A stretch of DNA of 64,000 nt, taken from the NCBI GenBank assembly GCA_017849555.1, contig JAFIGU010000003.1, positions 186,001-250,000 on the forward strand, given 5' to 3'. This document shows, in pieces, positions 51,390 through 60,357 of this stretch (positions within the stretch are counted from its first letter, which is position 1; every line of letters starts with the position of its first letter). Source of the stretch: Sphingomonas sp. (GTDB lineage: Bacteria; Pseudomonadota; Alphaproteobacteria; Sphingomonadales; Sphingomonadaceae). The translations under genes and the position numbers were made by a program. Under the pieces are notes generated by a model. That model saw nothing but the letters and a program-made list of their open reading frames with translations. It was not told where the DNA came from and searched no databases.

Positions 51390-51605
51390 ACGATGGGCGA
51401 CGAACTGCTCAACCGCGAATGGTTCCGCAGTCGGACCGAAGCGAAGGTGCTGATCGAACGTTGGCGACAGTTCTACAACGAGCAGCGGCCGCATAGCGCG
51501 CATGCTTACAAACCGCCGGCGACGATCCGGCGCAACTGGATCCAATCCGATAGCATCCCCTCCGAACTCACTGCCTGACTGGCTACAAAGTTCGTACTCA
51601 GGTCA
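51390..51605 (+). mobile_element. IS3-family transposase remnant (OrfB C-terminus)
   Basis: Only the last about 60 codons of an IS3-type OrfB remain: DELLNREWFRSRTEAKVLIE then RWRQFYNEQRPHSAHAYKPP and ATIRRNW, stopping at 51578. The catalytic DDE residues lie upstream in complete genes and are missing. The sequence to 51605, ending ACTCAGGTCA, may be the right terminal repeat. It is a scar of an earlier insertion between the SRPBCC gene and the SMR exporter. Confidence 0.75.
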
Positions 51606-51806
51606 CCTTGGCGCAGGCACTGAAGGTGGAGCCACCCGGAATGGGTGCTCCCACCGCCTTACGCGCACTGGCTCGAACTCTCCCGAGGCGCCGGCAAGCT
51701 CGTCACATAGCGACTAGAGAGAGGAGGTGACCGTACGAGTTCCCAGCGCCCGATCCACTCTGGGAGCTGGGTCGCCTAGCGACTACGCTACCAATGGAGC
51801 TAGCGA

Positions 51807-52124
51807 TCAACTCGATAACTTGAGCGTGATAACGCCCAGGATGATCAACGCCACGCCAAGGTATCGCATCAGGGAGGTTGGGTCGCCATAGAAATGAATT
51901 CCGACTAAGAAAGTTCCCGCCGCTCCGATACCCGTCCACACCGCATAAGCAGTCCCAATCGGTATCTGACGCTGAGCAAGCCATAGGAAGGCGCCGCTAA
52001 TTGTCATGAAAGAGACGGCTACTGCGACCCCACTCCAACGCGATGTTGGCTCTTGCGCCATTTTCAGCCCGACCGGCCATCCGATTTCAAACAATCCAGC
52101 CAAAACAAGATAGATCCAACCCAT
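51807..52124 (-). CDS. sugE: SMR-family exporter, SugE/Gdx-like
   Basis: A 105-residue four-helix small multidrug resistance protein. The essential glutamate is E13 in LAGLFEIGWPVGLK, and the conserved IPIGTAYAVWTGIGAAG contains the Tyr and Trp of the transport pore. The motif set fits the SugE/Gdx branch (guanidinium or quaternary ammonium export) better than EmrE. No guanidine riboswitch was seen upstream. It is a cargo gene on the minus strand beside the IS remnant. Confidence 0.88.
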   Translation of the reverse strand: MGWIYLVLAGLFEIGWPVGLKMAQEPTSRWSGVAVAVSFMTISGAFLWLAQRQIPIGTAYAVWTGIGAAGTFLVGIHFYGDPTSLMRYLGVALIILGVITLKLSS

Positions 52125-52182
52125 TGCGATTCTCCTTCAAATTTTTCATATCCGGCATACATACTCCGGCATGACCACCAGC

Positions 52183-52446
52183 TTAGAACTTCGGCGGCTC
52201 TTTAGGCGTGGTGTGGGGCACATCGCCATCTTCGTAAAAGCGCTTTCGCGTAGCCTCGGCAACCCGGTTACATAGTTGGTCGCCCAGCATTGGTCGATCC
52301 AACTTGCATTGCTTGCGCAACTCTTTCAGACGCTCAGGATTGAGCGCTAATTCATCGACTGTCGGAAGGTTGGCTTTATCTGGTTTCCCAGATGGGCTGC
52401 AGGCTGCCAATGTCGAGGAAAGCAATATGAGAGCAATCTTCTTCAT
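52183..52446 (-). CDS. Second TrbK/EexN-like lipoprotein
   Basis: An 87-residue lipoprotein with lipobox LLSSTLAACSPSG. Its core NPERLKELRKQCKLDRPMLGDQLCNRVAEATRKRF aligns without gaps to the lipoprotein between trbJ and trbL (41546-41872): both share P-x-R-L-K-x-L-R-x-Q-C, D-R and the second Cys, A-E-A-x-R-x-R-F. It lies in the cargo, outside the trb operon, between the SMR exporter and a LysR gene. An entry-exclusion role, possibly against another element, is inferred. Confidence 0.7.
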   Translation of the reverse strand: MKKIALILLSSTLAACSPSGKPDKANLPTVDELALNPERLKELRKQCKLDRPMLGDQLCNRVAEATRKRFYEDGDVPHTTPKEPPKF

Positions 52447-52478
52447 GGTTAATTTTCTTTGGGAGATTGTGTGATGGT

Positions 52479-53384
52479 TTACCGCCGACCTTTGGCATCT
52501 GGAGATTTGATCGAATGAACGCGTTCCATGAAGCGAGTCAGCATTTCTGACGGCTCGCTGGCCGGCCGTAGTAGATAGGTCGTGAGCATTGGCGAACGTC
52601 CAGTCAGCGGCCGTGCGACCACCCCCTGTTCCCTGCTGGCTGTGATATGCGCGCCTCCTGTGAGGCCTAGTGCAAGTCCCGCCGAAACCAGGACCATCAT
52701 TAGATCGCTGGAAGTCACGCGTTCGGCAATCAGTGGCTCTATGTCCACGCGACGTAGCACCCGTTCAACTTGCCGAGCATGGCCCTCACACGCCACCGCG
52801 TCGCAGAGCACCAGCGGATACCGCAACAGCTCTTCTAGGGGAATCTGTTTGTGGGATAGCAAGGGGTGCCGTGCGGGCACAGCTACCATCAGAGGGTCAC
52901 TCCACACCGGCACGGCGATGATGCCTTCGCCGACTTCATCCGATTGAGCGAAGCCGAGATCGTACAGTTCGCCACACAATCCCTTGATTTGCTGTGCCAA
53001 AGGCACCTCGAAGAAGCGAACTTCCACTTCCGGCTCTTCCTGCCGGCAGAGCGCCAACAACGCAGGCAGGCGCGATGGCGTGATTCCATCAGACAATGCA
53101 ATACGGAGCTGGCAATGAAAGCCATTGGCTGCGGCGTTCACACTGTCGCGCGCCTGCTGCAAAGCTGCGAAGACACGCGGCACGCTCTCAAAGAAGAGCC
53201 TGCCCGCACGAGTCAAGCGGGTGCTCCGAGTGGTTCTCGCAAATAGCGCTACGCCCAACTCTTCCTCAAGTTCCTTGATGGCGCGCGACAGCGGCGATGT
53301 CTCTATGTGGAGGCGCTCTGCGGCTCGGGCAAAGTGCAGCTCCTCTGCCACCGCCAGAAAGTAGCGCAGGTGTCGAATTTCCAT
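52479..53384 (-). CDS. LysR-family regulator
   Basis: A 301-residue regulator. MEIRHLRYFLAVAEELHFARAAERLHIETSPLSRAIKELEEELG is a canonical LysR helix-turn-helix of the BenM/CatM-like type. The effector domain holds LRIALSDGITPSRLPALLALC and GLALGLTGG. ATG 53384 begins the usual Met-Glu-x-Arg-His start; six extra residues are possible from 53402. It precedes the lipoprotein gene on the same strand by 32 bases, and the outer-membrane factor gene lies upstream. Confidence 0.87.
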   Translation of the reverse strand: MEIRHLRYFLAVAEELHFARAAERLHIETSPLSRAIKELEEELGVALFARTTRSTRLTRAGRLFFESVPRVFAALQQARDSVNAAANGFHCQLRIALSDGITPSRLPALLALCRQEEPEVEVRFFEVPLAQQIKGLCGELYDLGFAQSDEVGEGIIAVPVWSDPLMVAVPARHPLLSHKQIPLEELLRYPLVLCDAVACEGHARQVERVLRRVDIEPLIAERVTSSDLMMVLVSAGLALGLTGGAHITASREQGVVARPLTGRSPMLTTYLLRPASEPSEMLTRFMERVHSIKSPDAKGRR

Positions 53385-53477
53385 GTTCGCATTCCTCATC
53401 ACTCAGGCCTCACCACCTTCGCCTTGCGTCACGCTATTTAGCTAGCCTTCGCAAGCTGCTCCAGCATGTTTCTGCGA

Positions 53478-54881
53478 TCAAACAGGAGAGCCGGATAATG
53501 CTTTTGCCAGGACGCCCCATTGCATGGCTGTCTCGGCCCGCGTGCGGATCAGCGAAGCCTGCGCTGACAGCACCCCGGCCTCAGCCTCGGCCACCACCGT
53601 GGCGTCCACTTGTCCCGCCTCGAACAGACGTCGGCTGCGATCGAGCTGACGCTCCGCGACTGCGACACCCTCGGCCTGATGCTCCAGTGCTGCGTGCTGC
53701 GTATGCCAACCGAGATATGCGTTCTCTACGTCCTGCAAAGCACTCAACAAAGTGCGCTCGAACTCCGCACGGGCAGCTCGGCTGCGCGCCTCTCCGGTCT
53801 CGATGCCGGCACGGATCGCGCCACCATCGAAGATCGGCAACGACACCCCGGCCCCAAGTGAAAAAATGTTTCCAGTGATGCGGGTTCCCACACTCTCTAC
53901 GCGCTGCCGTCCGCCGCTCAGGTCCAACACCAGCCTGGGGAAGCGTTCGCCTTCGGCTGCGTTCCAGCGCGCGGTTTCGGCGGCGAACTTCGCTTCGGCG
54001 GCGCGCACGTCGGGCCGCTCACTCAGCAGGTCCGCAGGTATGCGTGTCGGTGTCCAGTCCGGGACGGCGAGCGACGCAAGAGTTGGGGAAGCTGCAGGCG
54101 CTCCGGGCGTTTGTCCCACTAGTACATCGAGTGCATGCGTCGCCTCGCCGCGCGCACGCCGCAGTTGCTCTTGCTCCACGCGCAGTGCGACGACGCCGGC
54201 GCGGGTACGCTCGATGTCGAAGCCGGTAGCTTGTCCGGCCTCGAACTTCCGTTGCATCAGCAAGACGAGTCGTTCTGCGGATGCCAGCCGCGCCGCGGCT
54301 AGCGCTTCGAGCTCACTGGCTTGGCGCTGCTGCACAGCCGCCGACACTGTTTCAAACGCGACCTGCCACCGCGTGGCAACCCACGCTTGTTCGGCTGCCA
54401 CCGCATCCAGGCGCGCACCTTCTGCTGCCTGCGAAAGCCGTCCCGACAGGTCTGCCTCCCACGATGCGGACAACGTGGCGCGGCCATCATTGCCGATTGC
54501 AACGTTCTCTGAATAGTCGCGTCCTCGAGTTGCCTGCGTGCCCGCGGACAACGAGGGGAGCAGGGAGGCCCGTGCTCGCCGCGTGGCGGCCGATGCCTCG
54601 TCCACGCGCGCTCGCGCAATCGTCAGTTCGGTATTGCGCTCCAGCGCCGCCCGGACCAAGGCATTGAGGTGCGGATCGCCGTAGGCCGTCCACCAATCGA
54701 CGGGAAGAGTACGGCGGGACGATTTGTCCAAGATGCCTTCACCTCCCTCTTCATTTGAGAAATGGGCCGGTACATCCAGGCGAGGTGGATCGGCAGAGTG
54801 CGGGGCATGGCTGCAGGCCGCAAGAAGCAGTAGCGGAGAAATCATGGCAATGAGGCGATAGCGTTCAAGAATTTGAGACAT
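53478..54881 (-). CDS. Outer-membrane efflux factor (TolC/NodT family lipoprotein)
   Basis: A 467-residue outer-membrane channel. The lipobox is ISPLLLLAACSHA, then VDWWTAYGDPHLNALVRAALERNTELTIARARVDEA, the typical NodT start. Two repeated coiled-coil halves follow, including SERPDVRAAEAKFAAETARWNAAEGERFPRL. It would be the exit duct for the RND pump encoded divergently. ATG 54881 has AAGGAG; the long extension to 55589 crosses the promoter and tetR and was rejected. Confidence 0.9.
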   Translation of the reverse strand: MSQILERYRLIAMISPLLLLAACSHAPHSADPPRLDVPAHFSNEEGGEGILDKSSRRTLPVDWWTAYGDPHLNALVRAALERNTELTIARARVDEASAATRRARASLLPSLSAGTQATRGRDYSENVAIGNDGRATLSASWEADLSGRLSQAAEGARLDAVAAEQAWVATRWQVAFETVSAAVQQRQASELEALAAARLASAERLVLLMQRKFEAGQATGFDIERTRAGVVALRVEQEQLRRARGEATHALDVLVGQTPGAPAASPTLASLAVPDWTPTRIPADLLSERPDVRAAEAKFAAETARWNAAEGERFPRLVLDLSGGRQRVESVGTRITGNIFSLGAGVSLPIFDGGAIRAGIETGEARSRAARAEFERTLLSALQDVENAYLGWHTQHAALEHQAEGVAVAERQLDRSRRLFEAGQVDATVVAEAEAGVLSAQASLIRTRAETAMQWGVLAKALSGSPV

Positions 54882-54908
54882 GGCAGCTCCTTGCGCTCCG
54901 AAAAAGTC

Positions 54909-54962
54909 TTGACGGACTGTTGTATGGCTTCTACTATACCGTCTGGACTGTATATGACTCAA
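54909..54962. promoter_or_regulatory. Face-to-face promoters with a central TetR-type operator
   Basis: The palindrome ATACCGTCTGGACTGTAT (54936-54953; ATAC-N-GTC-TG-GAC-N-GTAT) lies between overlapping promoters. Plus strand: TTGACG (54909-54914), 17 bases, TACTAT. Minus strand: TTGAGT (54962-54957), 18 bases, TATAGT (54938-54933). Binding at this site would block both tetR-hlyD-RND and the outer-membrane factor gene. Confidence 0.65.
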
Positions 54963-55622
54963 GCTTTTTTGGAGCACGACCATGCCGCCCCGCGCGAAAA
55001 CAAAGTTGCCCCCCCGTCCACTGCCCATAGCAGCGCCGATGCGCAGCCCGGCCTCCAGCAAGGAGCCCAGCGAACTCGCGACCGCATCCTGCAGGCCGCC
55101 CGCGAACTGGTGCTGGAGGAAGGTGCCAGTCGCTTGACACTGGACGCCGTCGTTGTGCGGGCCGGGTTGAGCAAAGGGGCGTTTCTCTATCACTTCAAGA
55201 CCAAACGCGATTTGTTCGTGACACTGATCGACGAGATGATCCGGGCGTTCGACGCGGTACAAGCCAATCACGAGCGCAGGTTTGCCGGAGATCCGGACCC
55301 CTGGCTGTCGAGCCAGGTGGAAGCGATGCCCGACGACGAGATGCAGAAGATGGGCGCAGCGCTGCTCGCGGCAGCTGCGGAAGATCCAACACTTCTCGAC
55401 CCACTGCGCGAGTGGTACCGCGTGCAGTACGAACGCGTGCGTCGATCCCCGCGTGGCACCGAGACCGCGGCACTCATCATGCTGGCATTGGATGGCGCCC
55501 TGTTCGCCGATCTTCTGGGTTTGCCAATACTCGCACCCGCAGAGCGGCGGCATTTCTTTCGGGCGCTCCAGGATCTCGCCTCGGGCCATCTCGAACTTGT
55601 CCCGGCAAAAGGACGCACATGA
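54954..55622 (+). CDS. TetR-family repressor of the efflux locus
   Basis: About 222 residues. TRDRILQAARELVLEEGASRLTLDAVVVRAGLSKGAFLYHFKTKRDLFVTLIDEM is a TetR helix-turn-helix. The C-terminal ligand domain is of the BetI/AcrR type (RGTETAALIMLALDGALFADLLGLP). ATG 54954 was chosen because the predicted transcript begins near 54944, which excludes earlier starts; a TTG shortly downstream is also possible. The stop overlaps the hlyD start (ATGA), so the regulator heads the efflux operon. Confidence 0.85.
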   Translation: MTQAFLEHDHAAPRENKVAPPSTAHSSADAQPGLQQGAQRTRDRILQAARELVLEEGASRLTLDAVVVRAGLSKGAFLYHFKTKRDLFVTLIDEMIRAFDAVQANHERRFAGDPDPWLSSQVEAMPDDEMQKMGAALLAAAAEDPTLLDPLREWYRVQYERVRRSPRGTETAALIMLALDGALFADLLGLPILAPAERRHFFRALQDLASGHLELVPAKGRT

Positions 55623-56785
55623 GTCGCGTCCGTAGCGGTGTCATGACCGCGTGCGCACCGCGCTCCTTGGCGGTTGCTTGCACACTATCCATTTCGACTC
55701 TGCTCTCAGGGTGCGGAAACTCGCAATCCACCGTATCCGAGCCTCCGCGCGCAGTGAAGCTCGCCGCCGCGCAGTCGGATCTCCCGCATAGCTCTCGCAT
55801 CGAATTGACTGGCTCGGCGCGAGCAACCGAGCGCAGCATCCTAGGATTTGAAACAGGAGGACGGATCGCCAAGTTGAACGTCGACGTGGGTGAACGGTTC
55901 TCCCGCGGCCAAGTCCTGGCAGAACTTGATGCGCAACCTGACCGGCTTCGCGTGACACAAGCGCAAGCATCCCTGGCGGCCGCCGAAGCCGGCCTGATGG
56001 ATCGACGTGTACAGACAGATCAACAGCGCCGGTTGCTCGAAAGCGAAGTCATCTCCCCTGCTGCGTTCGAGAGCGCGAAGGCGCAGCTAGCGGTCGCAGA
56101 GGGTCAAGCGCGCACTGCCAAGGCGGCGCTTGGCCTGGCCGAACGAGCACAACGTGGCACGATGATCGTCGCTCCTTTCGATGGTGTCGTGGCGGAAAAG
56201 CTGGCTTTGGCGTTCACCGACATTGCTGCTGGTGCGCCGGTATTTCAGGTCGACGGCGTGCGCAGTGGCACTGAGATCATCGCGAACGCGTCTACTACAC
56301 AGGCACCTCACATAGATGTCGGCCAACGCGCAGAACTGAGCTGGAGCGGAGCCGAACAACCAATCCGAGCGGTGGTACGTCGTGTCGGTCTGCGCGCCGA
56401 AAATGGCTCGCTCCTACCCGTGGTGCTAGTGCCTGAAGATAACGCGCAAGCGCGCGCACTTCGGCCAGGTATTCCCGTACAGGTCGTGCTCGACGCACCT
56501 GCGGCAACCTCCAAGACCTCTCGGCCCGAGACTGTATCCATACCTTATGCCTCGCTGGTGCTCGGCACGAAGCCGGGCGAGGCTTCCGTCTTCGTCTACA
56601 CCCCTGAAGATAAGAAGGTGCACCGTCGCGCGGTGCGCTTCACGCCGGTACAGGAAGGAGACAGCGCGCGCGTCCTCGCTGGACTCAAGCCCGGCGAGAC
56701 GGTGGTTGCCGCCGGAGGAGGATGGCTCACCGATGGACAGCCAGTGACACCACTGGAAGCCACCACTCAATTGACCAAGCGCTAA
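55619..56785 (+). CDS. RND efflux periplasmic adaptor (HlyD/MFP family lipoprotein)
   Basis: A 388-residue membrane fusion protein. A lipobox (SISTLLSGCGNS) anchors it to the inner membrane. The lipoyl-like domain contains GFETGGRIAKLNVDVGERFSRGQVLAELDA, then a helical hairpin, GTMIVAPFDGVVAEKLA and a beta-barrel domain. GTKPGEASVFVYTPEDKKVHRRAVRF belongs to the membrane-proximal domain. It joins the RND pump to the TolC-like factor. It lies 24 bases before the pump gene. Confidence 0.92.
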   Translation: MSRVRSGVMTACAPRSLAVACTLSISTLLSGCGNSQSTVSEPPRAVKLAAAQSDLPHSSRIELTGSARATERSILGFETGGRIAKLNVDVGERFSRGQVLAELDAQPDRLRVTQAQASLAAAEAGLMDRRVQTDQQRRLLESEVISPAAFESAKAQLAVAEGQARTAKAALGLAERAQRGTMIVAPFDGVVAEKLALAFTDIAAGAPVFQVDGVRSGTEIIANASTTQAPHIDVGQRAELSWSGAEQPIRAVVRRVGLRAENGSLLPVVLVPEDNAQARALRPGIPVQVVLDAPAATSKTSRPETVSIPYASLVLGTKPGEASVFVYTPEDKKVHRRAVRFTPVQEGDSARVLAGLKPGETVVAAGGGWLTDGQPVTPLEATTQLTKR

Positions 56786-56809
56786 CGCGATCCACCAGGT
56801 TACTTCATC

Positions 56810-59800
56810 ATGAAGATCACCGAGATGGCGCTGCGCGCCAGTCGACTTACCTACTTTGTAGCGCTCATCATTTTCGTCGCCGGCATCGCGACCTTCCTGA
56901 ATTTTCCTTCTCAGGAGGAGCCGACTGTCACGGTCCGCGATGCGATGGTCACGGCGTTGAACCCGGGGCTGCCCGCCGAACGCGTTGAGCAACTCATTGC
57001 CCGGCCGATCGAGGAGCGCTTGCGCGAACTGGCAGAGGTCAAGCGCGTGACGAGCACCGTGCGCGCAGGCAGCGCCATGATCCAGGTCACGATCTGGGAC
57101 CGCTACACCGACTTGGCACCGATCTGGCAGCGCGTCCGGGCCAAGGTCGCCGATTCGAAGGATGCCTTACCACAGAGCACGATGGGGCCTTTCGTCGACG
57201 AAGACTTCGGCCGCGTCGCGGTTGCCTCGATTGCGGTCACTGCACCAGGTTACTCCATGAGCGAGATGCGCGTCGCGCTCAAGCAGATGCGCGACCGCCT
57301 GTACACCGTGCCTGGTATTGAGCGCATCACTTTCTACGGCCTGCAGGAAGAGCGCGTCTATCTCGAATTCGATCGGCCTAGGCTCGCGCGATTGGAGCTG
57401 ACACCACAGGGGGTGATCGACCAACTCGTCAAACAGAACGTCGTCGCTTCGGGTGGACAAATTGTTGTCGGCGGCATCAATGCAACCTTGGCGGTCAGTG
57501 GCGAAGTGCGTGACGCTCCCTCCCTGCGAGCAATGCCGATCACGCTGCCACGACCGCAAAGTAGTACGGCGCCCGTGCCGACGATCGCATTGGGTGAACT
57601 GGCGCAGGTGAGTGTGCGGCCAGCCGATCCGCCGGAATCTGCTGCCATCTACAAAGGCCAGCCCGCTGTCGTCATGGCGGTTTCGATGGCCTCCGGTCAG
57701 AACGTGGAGCAGTTCGGAAAAGCGCTCAAAGCACGGGTTGCAGACCAGGAGAAGCTGCTGCCGGCGGGTTTCGATCTGTCATACGTCACTTTCCAGGCCG
57801 ATGTCGTCAAGCACGAGATGGGCAAAATGAACCACGTCATGATGGAGACGATCATCGTCGTCCTCGGTGTCGTCGTGCTATTTCTCGGTTGGCGCACCGG
57901 GATCATCGTGGGCATGATCGTGCCGTTGACGATCCTCAGTGCACTCATCGTCATGCGCGCGATGAACATCGAGCTTCAGAACGTCTCGATGGGCGCCATC
58001 ATCATTGCGCTCGGCTTGTTGGTGGACAACGGCATTGTGATTGCCGAAGACATCGAACGCCGCCTGGCCGGTGGCGAAGATCGTAAGCATGCCTGCCTCG
58101 AGGCGGGCCGCACGCTCGCCATTCCGCTGCTCACGTCCTCGCTCGTGATCGTGATCGTGTTCTCGCCGTTCTTTTTTGGCCAGAACGCCACGAGCGAGTA
58201 TCTGCACAATCTCGTGGTCGTGCTGGCACTGACGTTGTTCGCTTCGTGGCTGCTGTGCCTGACTGTCACGCCCCTATTGTGCTACCACTTCGCCAAACCC
58301 CATCACAAGCAGGAGCAGGGCGACGCCTATGACACCCGCTTCTACCGTGGCTACCGGCGCGTACTGGAGTGGGTGCTCCACCATAAGGCGGTCTATGTAG
58401 CGTCGATGATCGCGGCGCTTGCCATTGCGCTGTATGGCTTCACCACCCTGCCGTACGATTTCATGCCCAAGTCCGACCGGCTTCAGTTCCAGATTCCGGT
58501 GCAGCTCGCCCCCGGTACCGACTCGCGCGAAACGCTCGCCCGCGTGAAGCAGATCAGTGGTTGGCTGGGCGACACGAACATCAATCCAGAAGTCTCCGAT
58601 CACATCGGCTACGTCGCCGATGGTGGCCCGCGCTTCATCCTTAGCCTGAATCCACCACTGCCGGCATCGAACATCGCGTACTTCGTTGTCACATTGAAGC
58701 CGAAGAGCGACATCGACGCCGTCCTCGCCCGCACCCGCAGCTACTTTGCGCAAGCACATGGCGACGTGCGCGCCGAGCCCAAGCGTTTCTCGCTCGGTGC
58801 GACCGAGTCAGGGACTGCCATTTATCGCGTCAGCGGTCCGGATGAGGAGGTATTGTTGGGGGCCGCGTCCAAAATCGAAGCAGCGCTGCGCAAGCTGCCC
58901 GGCACCATCAACGTCAAGAACGATTGGGATACGCGCGTTGGCCGCATCGACGTACGGGTCGACCAGGACCGCGCGCGTCGGGCGGGCGTGACGACTGAAG
59001 ACATCGCTGGCGGGCTGGATGTCCGCTACAGCGGCAGATCGATCTCGGTTATTCGCGACGGTGACACCTCCGTCCCGATCGTCCTGCGCAGTATCGTAAG
59101 CGAGCGTCGCAGCACGGCAGACGTAGGCGCGACGCTCATCTATCCCACCAACGGCGGTCCAGCGGTGACGCTGGCTCAGGTCGCAGACGTATCGCTCGCG
59201 AGCGAGCCCTCGGTCATCCAACGGCGCAATCTCATCCGCACGATCACCGTGCAAGGACAGAACACCTCTTACACCGCCCAGGAGATCATCAACCGCCTGG
59301 CGCCTAGCGTCGCTGCCCTGGACCTGCCCGCGGGCTACTCGGTTGAACTTGGCGGCGAGATCGAGGAAGCCGCCGAATCGAACGCCGCGCTGTCGACCTA
59401 CATGCCCCTCGCATTTCTGGCGATGCTGATGCTGTTCGTATGGCAGTTCAATTCTTTCCGCAAGCTCGGTGTGATCCTCGCGACGATCCCTTTCACGCTT
59501 ATCGGCGTGGTATTGGCTCTGAAGCTGACCGGCACACCTTTCAGCTTCATGGCGACCTTCGGCGTACTGGCCCTGTTCGGGATCATTGTCAACAACGCCG
59601 TGCTCTTGCTGGAACGCATCGACCAGGGGCTAGCGGAAGGCCTGCCACGCCATGAAGCCTTGGTTGGGGCCGCGATACAACGGCTTCGTCCAATCGTGAT
59701 GACCAAGGTCACCTGCATTTCGGGACTGGTGCCACTCATGCTCTTCTCCGGACCATTATGGAAAGGGATGGCGATCGCGATGATCGGTGGGCTGGCACTC

Positions 59801-59914
59801 GGAACGCTGGTGACGTTGGGCTTGATTCCGCTGCTTTACGAAGTCCTGTTTGGAATCAAGCGAATTGGGCCGTGGAACCTGAGTGTCGCCACCGCGCATG
59901 GAGATCGCTCATGA
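56810..59914 (+). CDS. RND efflux pump (HAE1-like permease)
   Basis: A 1034-residue inner-membrane proton antiporter. TM1 follows MKITEMALRASRLTYFVALIIFVAGIATF, and the porter-domain motifs are EEPTVTVRDAMVTALNPGLPAERVEQLI. The proton relay in TM4 reads LGLLVDNGIVIAEDIE, with the first Asp conserved and Asn in place of the second Asp of AcrB, as in several RND subgroups. Twelve membrane segments and two large periplasmic loops are visible. It would export hydrophobic drugs or solvents. The stop overlaps the next ATG (ATGA). Confidence 0.94.
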   Translation: MKITEMALRASRLTYFVALIIFVAGIATFLNFPSQEEPTVTVRDAMVTALNPGLPAERVEQLIARPIEERLRELAEVKRVTSTVRAGSAMIQVTIWDRYTDLAPIWQRVRAKVADSKDALPQSTMGPFVDEDFGRVAVASIAVTAPGYSMSEMRVALKQMRDRLYTVPGIERITFYGLQEERVYLEFDRPRLARLELTPQGVIDQLVKQNVVASGGQIVVGGINATLAVSGEVRDAPSLRAMPITLPRPQSSTAPVPTIALGELAQVSVRPADPPESAAIYKGQPAVVMAVSMASGQNVEQFGKALKARVADQEKLLPAGFDLSYVTFQADVVKHEMGKMNHVMMETIIVVLGVVVLFLGWRTGIIVGMIVPLTILSALIVMRAMNIELQNVSMGAIIIALGLLVDNGIVIAEDIERRLAGGEDRKHACLEAGRTLAIPLLTSSLVIVIVFSPFFFGQNATSEYLHNLVVVLALTLFASWLLCLTVTPLLCYHFAKPHHKQEQGDAYDTRFYRGYRRVLEWVLHHKAVYVASMIAALAIALYGFTTLPYDFMPKSDRLQFQIPVQLAPGTDSRETLARVKQISGWLGDTNINPEVSDHIGYVADGGPRFILSLNPPLPASNIAYFVVTLKPKSDIDAVLARTRSYFAQAHGDVRAEPKRFSLGATESGTAIYRVSGPDEEVLLGAASKIEAALRKLPGTINVKNDWDTRVGRIDVRVDQDRARRAGVTTEDIAGGLDVRYSGRSISVIRDGDTSVPIVLRSIVSERRSTADVGATLIYPTNGGPAVTLAQVADVSLASEPSVIQRRNLIRTITVQGQNTSYTAQEIINRLAPSVAALDLPAGYSVELGGEIEEAAESNAALSTYMPLAFLAMLMLFVWQFNSFRKLGVILATIPFTLIGVVLALKLTGTPFSFMATFGVLALFGIIVNNAVLLLERIDQGLAEGLPRHEALVGAAIQRLRPIVMTKVTCISGLVPLMLFSGPLWKGMAIAMIGGLALGTLVTLGLIPLLYEVLFGIKRIGPWNLSVATAHGDRS

Positions 59915-60342
59915 GTCTCTTGCGAGCCGCCGCGTGCTGCGCATTCTCAGAATTCGTATGCACCCACGCTTCATGCGTATGTCTCGCTAGGCTTATGCGA
60001 TTCAGCACCCATCCGCTGATCTGGAAATCCTGGTCGATTGTCATTGCCGCAGGGGTTCTAGGAGCGGGCTATCCACTGGGCCTGCGGGCCATCACGGCGG
60101 GCGGTCCGATGCGCTGGGTCGGCCTCTGTGTGGCAGTGACGTGCATGGCGGCCAGCGGCGCACTTTTGTGGTTCGCGCTCAAGCGGATTCCGATCAGCGC
60201 GGCCTCTGCAGCCTGGGCAGGAATCGGGCTACTTGGAAACTTGGGCGTCGGCGCCCTCCTACTAGGCGATGTCGCATCGGTAACGCGCTGGTCTGGCACC
60301 GCCCTCATCGCAGCAGGCATTGCCTGTCTTAGTTTCGTTTGA
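59911..60342 (+). CDS. SMR-like membrane protein lacking the essential glutamate
   Basis: 143 residues from ATG 59911, or about 115 from ATG 59995, which begins the recognisable SMR sequence. It aligns with the SugE-like protein at 51807, but AGLFEIGWPVGLK reads AGVLGAGYPLGLR, so Glu13 is Gly. The pore Tyr in GTAYAVW is Ser (SAASAAW). The P-x-G-L and W-x-G-I-G frame is kept. It cannot work as a normal proton-coupled SMR exporter. It may be a partner subunit or a degenerate copy. It is translationally coupled to the RND gene. Confidence 0.7.
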   Translation: MSLLRAAACCAFSEFVCTHASCVCLARLMRFSTHPLIWKSWSIVIAAGVLGAGYPLGLRAITAGGPMRWVGLCVAVTCMAASGALLWFALKRIPISAASAAWAGIGLLGNLGVGALLLGDVASVTRWSGTALIAAGIACLSFV

Positions 60343-60357
60343 TCAAGGAGACCCATT

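Noticed and set aside
51807..52182. Guanidine riboswitch in front of the SugE-like gene
   Set aside because: The 5' leader is short and lacks the conserved riboswitch core.
54990..55300. Alternative frame beginning ATGCCGCCCCGC inside tetR
   Set aside because: It gives no TetR fold and ends quickly, while the chosen frame gives a full TetR protein.
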